From an uncultured Collinsella sp. (lineage in GTDB: Bacteria > Actinomycetota > Coriobacteriia > Coriobacteriales > Coriobacteriaceae): 10,547 bases of DNA. This document shows, piece by piece, positions 1 through 6,300 of the stretch. A program made the position numbers and the translations under genes. The stretch is from contig URKT01000075.1 of assembly GCA_900548495.1 (NCBI GenBank), positions 1 through 10,547 of the forward strand, written 5' to 3'. Within the stretch, counting starts at the first letter, position 1; the number at the start of each line of letters is the position of its first letter. The notes beneath the pieces are model-generated. The model was given only the letters and a program-made list of their open reading frames with translations, made no database searches and had not been told where the DNA came from.

Positions 1-1326
1 GGCATGATCGACGCCGGTGGCGCCGGCGTGGGCTTCGGCTTCCTGGGCGGCATCGTCGGCGGCTTCCTCGCTGGCTATGTCATCCTGCTGCTCGAGAAGG
101 TTTTCTCTAAAATTCCTGCGAGCCTTAATGGCCTGAAGGCAATCTTCCTGTATCCGCTGTGCTCTACCGCCATCGTCGGCCTGGTCATGCTCGGTATTTC
201 CGGCCCCATGGCTGCCATTAACCAGGGCATGATGGATTTCCTGCAGAGCCTCGGTAACTCCGGTCCGGTGATCCTTGGCCTGGCCATCGGCTGCATGTGC
301 GCCTTTGATATGGGCGGCCCGGTCAACAAGGCTGCTTACGCTACTGGCACCTTCCTGCTCGGTACCGCTCTCGAAGCTGGCGTCGGCACCGAGACCTACA
401 ACTTCGGCACCAACTTCATGGCTGCCGTCTCCGCCGCTTGCATCGTTCCGCCGCTGATCACCACCTTCGCCGTCGTTGTCGGCAAGAAGTACTTCAGCCA
501 GGAGGATCATGACGCCGGTATCGTCAACCTCATCCTTGGTTGCACCCACATCACCGAGGGCGCCATTCCGTTCATGACCAAGAACATCTGGCCCGTTATG
601 CCCATCATGATGCTCGGTTCTTCCATCGCTTCCATCTTGACCATCTTCTTCAACGTTCACGATCCGGCGCCTCACGGCGGCTTCCTGGTCCTGCCCGTTG
701 TCGAGAACGGTCCGCTTTGGGTCCTCGCGATCCTCATCGGCGCTGTGGTCGGTGGCATCCTTTTCGTGGCCTTCAAGAAGTACGACTTCGAGAAGAACCA
801 GAAGCCCGCTCCTGCAACCAAGCCGGTTGAGGCCCCCAAGGCCGCTGCCGTCGAGGCCCCCAAGGCCGAGGCTGCCGACTTCGTGAAGGTCGAGAATGTC
901 TTTGTCGCCGAGGACTTCGCTTCTCGTGACGAGGCTCTGAGCTTCGTTTCCAACCAGGCTGTCAAGGCCGGTATCGCCAGCGACGCCGACGCCGTGATGA
1001 ACGCCTTCCTGGCCCGCGAGGCCGAGGGCACCACGGGCATGATGGAGGGCTTCGCCATCCCGCATGCCAAATCCGACGCCATTACCGAGGCTGCCGTCAT
1101 CGTCGTCAAGGACGAGTCCGGCGTGACCGGTTGGGACACCATGGACGGCGCTCCCGTTAACGTGGCTATCGCCCTGCTCATCCCCGGTGCCCAGGCCGGC
1201 ACTACGCACCTCAAGATCCTGTCCAAGGTCGCCGAGGCGCTCATGGACGAGGACTTCCGTGCCACCGTCAAGGGTTCCACCGACGCCGCCGAGATCGCCA
1301 AGACGATCAACGCCCGCCTGGTCTAA
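1..1326 (+). CDS. fruA: Fructose-type PTS permease, EIIC-EIIA part (5' end missing)
   Basis: Membrane permease and phosphotransfer domain that imports a sugar, most likely fructose, while phosphorylating it. The frame is open from the first base, so the protein starts outside the window. An EIIB domain probably lies upstream, but this is not seen. Numbering from the Met at base 4, residues 1-255 are a hydrophobic EIIC domain with the fructose-family blocks CAFDMGGPVNKAA (about 99-111) and CTHITEGAIPF (180-190). Residues 265-292 are an Ala/Pro/Lys/Glu-rich linker. Residues 293-440 are an EIIA domain of the fructose/mannitol type with the phosphorylated histidine in GFAIPHAK (His354). The gene ends in TAA and is followed by a strong terminator, so it closes a transcription unit. 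ptsH and ptsI, which supply its phosphate, follow downstream. Family assignment is firm. The sugar is inferred from the family and from the nearby kinases. Confidence 0.93.
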   Translation, partial: GMIDAGGAGVGFGFLGGIVGGFLAGYVILLLEKVFSKIPASLNGLKAIFLYPLCSTAIVGLVMLGISGPMAAINQGMMDFLQSLGNSGPVILGLAIGCMCAFDMGGPVNKAAYATGTFLLGTALEAGVGTETYNFGTNFMAAVSAACIVPPLITTFAVVVGKKYFSQEDHDAGIVNLILGCTHITEGAIPFMTKNIWPVMPIMMLGSSIASILTIFFNVHDPAPHGGFLVLPVVENGPLWVLAILIGAVVGGILFVAFKKYDFEKNQKPAPATKPVEAPKAAAVEAPKAEAADFVKVENVFVAEDFASRDEALSFVSNQAVKAGIASDADAVMNAFLAREAEGTTGMMEGFAIPHAKSDAITEAAVIVVKDESGVTGWDTMDGAPVNVAIALLIPGAQAGTTHLKILSKVAEALMDEDFRATVKGSTDAAEIAKTINARLV

Positions 1327-1362
1327 TCCCGTAACACGCGAATACCATCGCCCCCTGTATAT

Positions 1363-1399
1363 AAGGCGGAGTCCCTCTCCAGGGTCTCCGCCTTTTTTT
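1363..1399 (+). terminator. Rho-independent terminator of fruA
   Basis: A 9-bp perfect stem (1363-1371 with 1386-1394) is continued across one T/T mismatch by a 4-bp inner stem (1373-1376 with 1381-1384). It ends in a CTCC loop and is followed by a T run at 1393-1399. It lies 37 nt after the fruA stop codon. Confidence 0.92.
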
Positions 1400-1411
1400 C
1401 TATCCCTCCCA

Positions 1412-1482
1412 TAAGTTGCGGTGAAATAGGGACTGTTTAAACGATTCAGCCCCAAATTCAATCCCTATTTCACCGCAACTTA
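1412..1482. repeat. 71-bp element with perfect 21-bp inverted repeats
   Basis: Bases 1412-1432 are the exact reverse complement of 1462-1482, around a 29-nt centre (1433-1461) that holds the 8-bp palindrome GTTTAAAC (1435-1442). The outermost bases of the two arms are TA. That would fit a miniature inverted-repeat element inserted at a TA dinucleotide, as IS630/Tc1-type elements do, but the family link is inference. There is no T run after the right arm, so it is not an ordinary terminator. It encodes nothing. Confidence 0.7.
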
Positions 1483-1580
1483 CAAAAGGGCATAGAGGGG
1501 GCTGCCTATCGAGTCTTTGTCGCGAACAGGTTATCAGCCAGAATTCCTTTCAGCTGACATTACTCTGGTCCGACTGGGTT

Positions 1581-1741
1581 TCCGCAGCTTGCTCGTCCAC
1601 AGGGGCCCGTGCGCGGCCTGTGAGATTTATCGCGAGTTCCGCACGAGCCGAAGAGCACTTAATGTGCTCTTCGTGCGAGCAGGACTGTAGAGCAGGAAAT
1701 CTCACAGGCCGCGCACGGGCCCCTGTGGGCGAGCAAGCGGA
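1581..1741. repeat. Large palindrome with 42-bp arms and nested hairpin
   Basis: Bases 1587-1628 pair with 1697-1738 over 42 positions, the only non-Watson-Crick pair being T1596/G1729. Past a 3-nt bulge on the left side, 1581-1584 pair with 1738-1741, sharing base 1738 with the main stem as alternative pairings. The 68-nt centre contains a second perfect 10-bp hairpin (1649-1658 with 1664-1673, loop TTAAT). Short reading frames on both strands through this stretch mirror each other only because of the palindrome and are not genes. There is no T run on either side. The rest of the 1400-1790 stretch shows no gene. Confidence 0.75.
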
Positions 1742-1779
1742 CGACAAACACATCTGTCCAATAATTCGTCTGAAACACA

Positions 1780-1808
1780 ATGAAAAACCGTTTGATGTGA
1801 GTTAATAT
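1780..1808 (+). promoter_or_regulatory. Possible promoter of ptsH
   Basis: A TAATAT hexamer at 1803-1808 lies in a short AT-rich patch just right of the large palindrome and would start transcription near 1815, leaving a leader of about 60 nt. The matching -35 (around 1780-1785, ATGAAA) is poor, so the call rests on the -10, on the AT-rich setting and on the need for a promoter after the fruA terminator. Confidence 0.3.
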
Positions 1809-1825
1809 AAACAACGTCGTGAATC

Positions 1826-1872
1826 TGACTCCTGCCACATGCATGACAGGGGTTAAACACAAAAAGGAGTCA
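1826..1872 (+). promoter_or_regulatory. RBS-pairing hairpin in the ptsH leader
   Basis: TGACTCCT (1826-1833) is the exact reverse complement of AGGAGTCA (1865-1872), which contains the ptsH ribosome binding site AGGAG. Pairing would hide the site. An alternative imperfect hairpin starting from CCTG (1831-1834) and closing with CAGG (1847-1850) uses some of the same left-arm bases, so two mutually exclusive folds are possible. Control by this structure is inference. Confidence 0.45.
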
Positions 1873-1875
1873 ACT

Positions 1876-2139
1876 ATGGTTTCTGAGAAGGCTACCCTCG
1901 TTAATCCTCAGGGTCTGCACATGCGTCCGGCTGGTCTGTTCGCCTCCACCATGGGCAAGTATGCCTGTGACGTGACGGTCGTTACCCCCGAGAAGGAGGT
2001 CAACGGCAAGTCCCCGATGGCCCTCATGGCTGCTGGTATCCCCTGCGGCACCGAGGTCGAGGTCAAGTGCGACGGCGCTGACGAGGCCGAGGCTCTGGCT
2101 GCTGCCATCGAGCTCATCAAGAGCGGTCTTGGCGAGTAG
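1876..2139 (+). CDS. ptsH: Phosphocarrier protein HPr
   Basis: Small cytoplasmic phosphocarrier that takes phosphate from Enzyme I and passes it to EIIA domains of sugar permeases. The protein is 87 residues, normal for HPr. The active-site block LVNPQGLHMRPAG puts the phosphorylated histidine at His15, the family position. Ser46, in NGKSPMALM, stands where HPr kinase modifies Firmicute HPr. It is followed by a Pro, unlike the usual KSIMG, and no HPr kinase is in view, so regulation at Ser46 is open. ATG 1876 is chosen because AGGAG (1865-1869) sits 6 nt before it and the product then begins like known HPr. The in-frame upstream extension to 1819 runs through the leader hairpin and has no family match. 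An attenuator-like hairpin separates it from ptsI. Confidence 0.96.
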   Translation: MVSEKATLVNPQGLHMRPAGLFASTMGKYACDVTVVTPEKEVNGKSPMALMAAGIPCGTEVEVKCDGADEAEALAAAIELIKSGLGE

Positions 2140-2182
2140 AACTCAAACGGGTCGCATGTTGAACAACTAAGTTCATATTTGG

Positions 2183-2220
2183 GGGCGCAGTGACCTGTTG
2201 TGAGGTAGCTGCGCTCTTTT
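2183..2220 (+). terminator. Attenuator-like terminator between ptsH and ptsI
   Basis: GGGCGCAG (2183-2190) pairs with CTGCGCTC (2209-2216), with one G-T pair, across an 18-nt loop and is followed by four T residues (2217-2220). The T run is short, so it probably ends only part of the transcripts. That would keep HPr more abundant than Enzyme I. Confidence 0.55.
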
Positions 2221-2272
2221 GTCATGGATATGGCAAAACGCTTTATCACATGACACGGAGAGAGGAATGGGA

Positions 2273-3976
2273 ATGTATCAGGGAGTCAACGCTTCCGAGG
2301 GCATCGGTATCGGCACCGTCATGGTCGCCGTCGATCCCGACTTGACGTTTGAGCCGCACGAGGTTGCTGATTCGGCAGCAGAGAAGGAGCGCTATCAGTC
2401 CGCTCTTTCGGTCTTCTGCGAGAAGACCCAGGCTCAGGCCGACCACATGAAGGAGACGGTGGGCGAGGCCGAGGCCGAGATCATGAGCGGACACATTGTC
2501 CTGGCTCAGGACCCGGGCATGACCGACGCCATCAACGCCGCCATTGACGGCGGTACCTGCGCCGAGCAGGCGCTCATGGACACCTCGACCATGTTTGAGA
2601 ACATGTTCCTGTCCATGGACGACGAGATGTTCCGTCTGCGCGCGGCCGACATCGCCGACATCCGTACCGGTATTCTGGCCGAGCTGCTGGGCAAGGAGGT
2701 CGTCGACCTCTCCGTCCTGCCCGAGAACACCGTCGTTGTCGTGCACGACCTCACGCCGTCTATGACCGCCACGATCGATAAGGCCCACGTTGCCGGTATC
2801 GTCACCGAGACCGGTGGCCGCACGTCGCACTCCGCGATCATTGCGCGCGCCCTCGAGATCCCGGCTGTCCTTTCGGTTTCCAACAGCTGCACCGCGCTGC
2901 GCAACGGTATGACCGTTGTCGTCGACGGTGGCAAGGGTATCGTTGAGGCCGATCCCGACGAGGAGACGCTCGCTGCCTACACCGCCAAGGCCGAGGCCTT
3001 CGCTGCCGAGAAGGCAGCCCTCGAGGCCTTCCGTGGCAAGCCGTCCGTGACTGCTGATGGCATCAAGAAGATCATCGCCTGCAACATCGGTAACCCCGAT
3101 GACGTGCCCAACGCGCTCGATCACGACGCCGAGGCTATCGGTCTGTTCCGCTCCGAGTTCCTGTTCATGGACTCTGCTGAGCTTCCTTCCGAGGAGGAGC
3201 AGTTCAACGCCTACCGTAAGGTCGCCAGCGCGCTCAAGGGTGCTCCGGTCATCATCCGCACGCTCGATGTGGGTGGCGACAAGGAGATTCCGTATCTGCA
3301 TATGGTCAAGGAAGACAACCCCTTCATGGGCTTCCGCGCCGTGCGTTACTGCTTGGCTAATCCCGACCAGTACAAGGTCCAGCTCCGCGCTCTGCTGCGC
3401 GCTAGCGCCTTCGGTGACGTCAAGATCATGATCCCGCTCGTCACCTGCGTCGAGGAGGTCTTGGCTGTCAAGGAGCTCGTCGAGCAGTGCAAGGCCGAGC
3501 TGACCGAAGAGGGGCGCAAGTTCAACGAGAACATCGAGGTCGGCATCATGGTCGAGACGCCCGCCGCTTCGCTGCTCGCAGACCGTCTTGCCGAGGTCGC
3601 CGACTTCTTCTCCATCGGCACCAACGACCTGATCGGCTACACCATGTGCGCCGACCGTGGTAACGACACCATCTCCAATCTGTACCAGGTTTACTATCCC
3701 GCCGTGCTCCGCTCGCTCAAGAACATCATCGAGAGCGGCGTGAAGGCCGGCATCATGGTCGGTATGTGCGGCGAGGCCGCTGCCGATCCGCTGCTCGAGC
3801 CGCTGCTGATCAGCTGGGGCCTGGAGGAGTTCTCGATGAGCGCTCCGTCGATCCTGCGCGCCCGCAAGACTATCAGCCAGTGGACCAAGGCCGAGTGCGA
3901 CGAGCTCGCCGAGAAGGCACTCGCCTGCAACACCGCCGCCGAGGTCAAGGCACTGCTCGAGTCCGCAGCTCGCTAA
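2273..3976 (+). CDS. ptsI: PTS Enzyme I (PEP-protein phosphotransferase)
   Basis: First enzyme of the PTS: it autophosphorylates from phosphoenolpyruvate and passes the phosphate to HPr in the cytoplasm. The product is 567 residues, close to the usual 570-575. Key residues lie at a constant offset of three from E. coli EI: phosphohistidine His186 in GGRTSHSAIIAR, PEP-binding Arg293 in GLFRSEFLFM and Arg329 in RTLDVGGDKE, and Cys499 in GMCGE. The block SIGTNDLIGYT differs slightly from the common SIGTNDLTQYT. Two in-frame starts compete. ATG 2273 has AGAGG 7 nt upstream and gives the family-like N-terminus MYQGVNASEGIG. ATG 2267 would use GGAG (2257-2260) and add two residues. It follows ptsH by 133 nt and is probably cotranscribed with the kinase 74 nt downstream. 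All catalytic residues appear intact. Confidence 0.96.
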   Translation: MYQGVNASEGIGIGTVMVAVDPDLTFEPHEVADSAAEKERYQSALSVFCEKTQAQADHMKETVGEAEAEIMSGHIVLAQDPGMTDAINAAIDGGTCAEQALMDTSTMFENMFLSMDDEMFRLRAADIADIRTGILAELLGKEVVDLSVLPENTVVVVHDLTPSMTATIDKAHVAGIVTETGGRTSHSAIIARALEIPAVLSVSNSCTALRNGMTVVVDGGKGIVEADPDEETLAAYTAKAEAFAAEKAALEAFRGKPSVTADGIKKIIACNIGNPDDVPNALDHDAEAIGLFRSEFLFMDSAELPSEEEQFNAYRKVASALKGAPVIIRTLDVGGDKEIPYLHMVKEDNPFMGFRAVRYCLANPDQYKVQLRALLRASAFGDVKIMIPLVTCVEEVLAVKELVEQCKAELTEEGRKFNENIEVGIMVETPAASLLADRLAEVADFFSIGTNDLIGYTMCADRGNDTISNLYQVYYPAVLRSLKNIIESGVKAGIMVGMCGEAAADPLLEPLLISWGLEEFSMSAPSILRARKTISQWTKAECDELAEKALACNTAAEVKALLESAAR

Positions 3977-3993
3977 TTTGGTATCAGAGGTAA

Positions 3994-4023
3994 CCGCGTG
4001 GTTGGAATGGGCCGGCCACGCGG
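3994..4023 (+). other. Hairpin between ptsI and the first kinase
   Basis: CCGCGTGG (3994-4001) pairs perfectly with CCACGCGG (4016-4023) across a 14-nt loop. No T run follows, so it is not a standard terminator. It may mark an mRNA processing or stability site in the 74-nt gap. That role is inference. Confidence 0.5.
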
Positions 4024-4050
4024 CCCTCACATATACAGGGGGTACTGTAA

Positions 4051-4983
4051 ATGTTCTACACGCTAACCGCTAACCCGGCTGTCGACATGACGGTTTCGAG
4101 CTCTCCGCTCGAGCCCGACGAGAACGTCCGCACCGGCTCGGCCAGCTACACGGCTAACGGCAAGGGCCTCGACGTGTCCTTCGCCTTTAAGAAGATGGGC
4201 GTCGACACCGTCGCTCTCGGCTTCTTCGCTGGCTTCACGGGCAAGTTTATCGTCGAGGAGGTCATGAACCTGGGCTGCCTGTGCCGCCCGGTCTGGACCG
4301 ACGGTATCACGCGCATCAACACCTACGTCAACGATGGCCAGCACGAGTACGGCATCCTGAACCCCGGCGCTCCTATTACGCCGCAGCACCAGGAGGAGCT
4401 CTACAACATCCTGGACACCGCGGGCGATCTCGAGTGCCTGATCGTTTCCGGCTCCGTGCCTCCCAAAGCTACGCCCGACTTCCTGGCTCAGGTCATGGAG
4501 CACGCTCAGGCTCGTGGCGCCGACGTCGTCCTGGACCTGTCCTCCGACAAGCTCAAGGAGCTCGCTCACAAGAAGCCGCTGCTCATCAAGCCGAACCATC
4601 ACGAGATGAAGGCCATCTTCGGCGTGCCGGTCGACACCGACGACGAGGTCCGCGTTGCCATGAAGATGGCTCACGACGCTGGCGTTCAGAACGTGCTGCT
4701 CACCCGTGGTAGCCGCGGCGACGCTTACTTCTCCAACGGCGAGGATATTTGGTACGCCAAGCGTGAGTTCAACATCAAGCTGGTTTCTTCCGTCTGCGCC
4801 GGCGACTGCACCCTCGCTGCGTTCCTGCACAAGTGGTACAGGGATCGCGACAACGTCGAGGAGGCCATGAAGCTCGCTATGGCCACCGGCGCCAACGTTG
4901 CCGAGTCCGTCGGCATCGGCGACTTCGGTCACGTCGACGAGTACAGCAAGCGCGTTGCTGTCCGCAAGCTCGATCGTCAGTAA
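4051..4983 (+). CDS. fruK: PfkB-family hexose-phosphate kinase, 1-phosphofructokinase type (copy 1)
   Basis: Likely phosphorylates fructose-1-phosphate to fructose-1,6-bisphosphate with ATP. A tagatose-6-phosphate kinase (LacC-like) role cannot be excluded from sequence. The 310-residue product is of normal length. It has the N-terminal FruK/LacC start YTLTANPAVD, the sugar-binding loop NGKGLDVSF (about 36-44), the KPNHHE block near 187-192 and the catalytic Asp252 in CAGDCTLAAF. The family usually has a small residue (Gly, Ala or Ser) where Cys stands in CAGD. AGGGGG (4037-4042) lies 8 nt before ATG 4051, and no promoter is evident, so it is probably read from the ptsI transcript. A strong terminator follows. 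The next gene is a paralogue: by hand count 39 of the first 71 residues are identical. Confidence 0.87.
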   Translation: MFYTLTANPAVDMTVSSSPLEPDENVRTGSASYTANGKGLDVSFAFKKMGVDTVALGFFAGFTGKFIVEEVMNLGCLCRPVWTDGITRINTYVNDGQHEYGILNPGAPITPQHQEELYNILDTAGDLECLIVSGSVPPKATPDFLAQVMEHAQARGADVVLDLSSDKLKELAHKKPLLIKPNHHEMKAIFGVPVDTDDEVRVAMKMAHDAGVQNVLLTRGSRGDAYFSNGEDIWYAKREFNIKLVSSVCAGDCTLAAFLHKWYRDRDNVEEAMKLAMATGANVAESVGIGDFGHVDEYSKRVAVRKLDRQ

Positions 4984-5011
4984 TCGAAACGCGACATATT
5001 CGTGCGCATGC

Positions 5012-5043
5012 GGCGCCCCGGTTTCGGCTGGGGCGCCTTTTTT
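5012..5043 (+). terminator. Rho-independent terminator after kinase copy 1
   Basis: A perfect 8-bp GC stem (5012-5019 GGCGCCCC with 5030-5037 GGGGCGCC) with a 10-nt loop is followed by six T residues (5038-5043). It lies 28 nt after the stop codon and separates the two kinase genes into different transcription units. Confidence 0.94.
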
Positions 5044-5132
5044 GTTCCGTTATTGGAGAGAGATGCTCTGCCGTACTTCATCGCTTCCACACCGTTCACC
5101 GAGTTGTCCTAGCCTTTTACCGTTGGGTGGAA

Positions 5133-5138
5133 TATACT
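5133..5138 (+). promoter_or_regulatory. Putative -10 element for kinase copy 2
   Basis: TATACT at 5133-5138 is a good -10 hexamer 35 nt before the start codon, and the preceding gene ends in a strong terminator, so a promoter is expected here. No good -35 is seen at 16-18 nt spacing (5110-5115 reads TAGCCT), so an activator may be needed. Confidence 0.45.
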
Positions 5139-5172
5139 TTCATCAACACGTTACTTCGTGAAAGGAACATTC

Positions 5173-6105
5173 ATGATTTACACGCTCACTGCAAATCCCG
5201 CCATAGACTACAACATCGCCTGCGACGGCCTTGCTGCCAACACCGTCACGCGTACCCGTAACGCCGTCTACACGCCCAACGGCAAGGGTCTCAACGTCTC
5301 GTTCACCCTCGATCGCTACGGTGTCGACACCACGATCCTGGGCTTTTTCGCCGGCTTCTCGGGCGAGTTTATCGTTAAGGGCGCCGAGGCCCTGGGCGTG
5401 CCCGTCAAGCCCGTGTGGACCGACGGCATCACGCGCGTCAACGTGTTCCTCAATGCCGGACCCGACACCGAGTACAACATGGTCAACGCCGGTGCCGCCA
5501 TCAACGAGGCCAACGAGCAGGAGATGTTCGAGCTCATCGATTCGCTCGATGACATGACCTGCCTGGTCATCAGCGGCTCGCTGCCTCCCAACACTTCCGA
5601 GGGCTTCTTGGCCGATGTCCTGCGCCGCGTCAAGGCCAAGGGGGCCGAGTTCGTCCTCGACATCTCGAGCCATCAGCTGGCAGACCTCATTGCCATGGAG
5701 CCGCTGCTGATCAAGCCCAATGACGATGAGCTGCTCGACATCTTTGGCATTAAGGTGAGCGGTGGCGACGACGAGTCCGTCAAGGGCGCGATGGCCGAGC
5801 TGCACGCCAAGGGCGCCAAGAACGTGCTGCTGACCCTCGGTGGCGCCGGTGCGTACTTCTCCAACGGCGAGCATATCTGGTTTGCCAACCGCACCTTCGA
5901 CGTCAAGCTGCTGTCGACCGTCTGCGCCGGCGATTCCTCGCTGGCCGCCTTCCTGTCCGTGTGGCACGACGCCCCCGAGCGAGTCGAGGATGCCTTGCGT
6001 CTTTCGATGGCCACCGGCGCCAACGTGGTCGAGTGCCCCGGTCTGGGCGATTTTGCCAAGGTGGACGAATATAAGAAGCACATCGAGGTTCGCCAGGTCT
6101 GCTAA
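5173..6105 (+). CDS. fruK: PfkB-family hexose-phosphate kinase, 1-phosphofructokinase type (copy 2)
   Basis: Second kinase of the same type and the same length (310 residues) as its upstream neighbour, so a tandem duplication followed by divergence is likely. The landmarks are conserved: start MIYTLTANPAID, loop NGKGLNVSF, GFFAGFSGEFIV, IKPNDDE and catalytic Asp254 in CAGDSSLAAFL, again with Cys in the first position of the anion-hole loop. The start at ATG 5173 is preceded by AAAGGA with 6-nt spacing. A GTG at 5158 in frame would add five residues but has no ribosome site and would break the match with copy 1. Differences cluster in residues 13-30 and around the KPN block. Those may reflect a changed substrate such as tagatose-6-phosphate, which is inference. 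It appears monocistronic, with its own -10 and a strong terminator. Confidence 0.86.
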   Translation: MIYTLTANPAIDYNIACDGLAANTVTRTRNAVYTPNGKGLNVSFTLDRYGVDTTILGFFAGFSGEFIVKGAEALGVPVKPVWTDGITRVNVFLNAGPDTEYNMVNAGAAINEANEQEMFELIDSLDDMTCLVISGSLPPNTSEGFLADVLRRVKAKGAEFVLDISSHQLADLIAMEPLLIKPNDDELLDIFGIKVSGGDDESVKGAMAELHAKGAKNVLLTLGGAGAYFSNGEHIWFANRTFDVKLLSTVCAGDSSLAAFLSVWHDAPERVEDALRLSMATGANVVECPGLGDFAKVDEYKKHIEVRQVC

Positions 6106-6127
6106 CCGCATCAAAAAATCGTTGCCG

Positions 6128-6163
6128 AACACCCGCTTTGGATCTCCGAGGCGGGTGTTTTTT
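6128..6163 (+). terminator. Rho-independent terminator after kinase copy 2
   Basis: AACACCCGC (6128-6136) pairs perfectly with GCGGGTGTT (6151-6159) over 9 bp with a 14-nt loop. A run of six T residues (6158-6163) follows directly, 23 nt after the stop codon. Confidence 0.93.
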
Positions 6164-6300
6164 GCTCGCTGAACGTATGTGGCGTCTGCTGTCTCGTTTT
6201 ATCTAATCGACGACGCGATTGCGTGTGCGCGCTTTCTCGTTTCTTGTTAGACTTCTTGAGAACCATCGATTAACGCTCACAAGTGCAGGAGGCCATAGGC

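Noticed and set aside
1412..1741. CRISPR array or direct-repeat array in the fruA-ptsH gap
   Set aside because: The two elements are different from each other, each is a single inverted repeat, and there is no regular repeat-spacer pattern.
1550..1862. Short reading frames on both strands in the fruA-ptsH gap sharing the peptide NLTGRARAPV
   Set aside because: The shared peptide is produced by the 42-bp palindrome read from either side. None has a convincing ribosome site or protein family.
2246..4030. Long open frame (594 codons) on the minus strand opposite ptsI, and similar ones opposite fruK copy 1 (4063-4932), fruK copy 2 (5143-6132) and cca (6277-7680)
   Set aside because: Each mirrors a well-supported + strand gene. 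They arise from GC-rich codon use (GAC, GCC, CTC) that leaves the antisense frame free of stops. The translations are low-complexity in H, D, G, V and L and match no family, with no ribosome sites of note.
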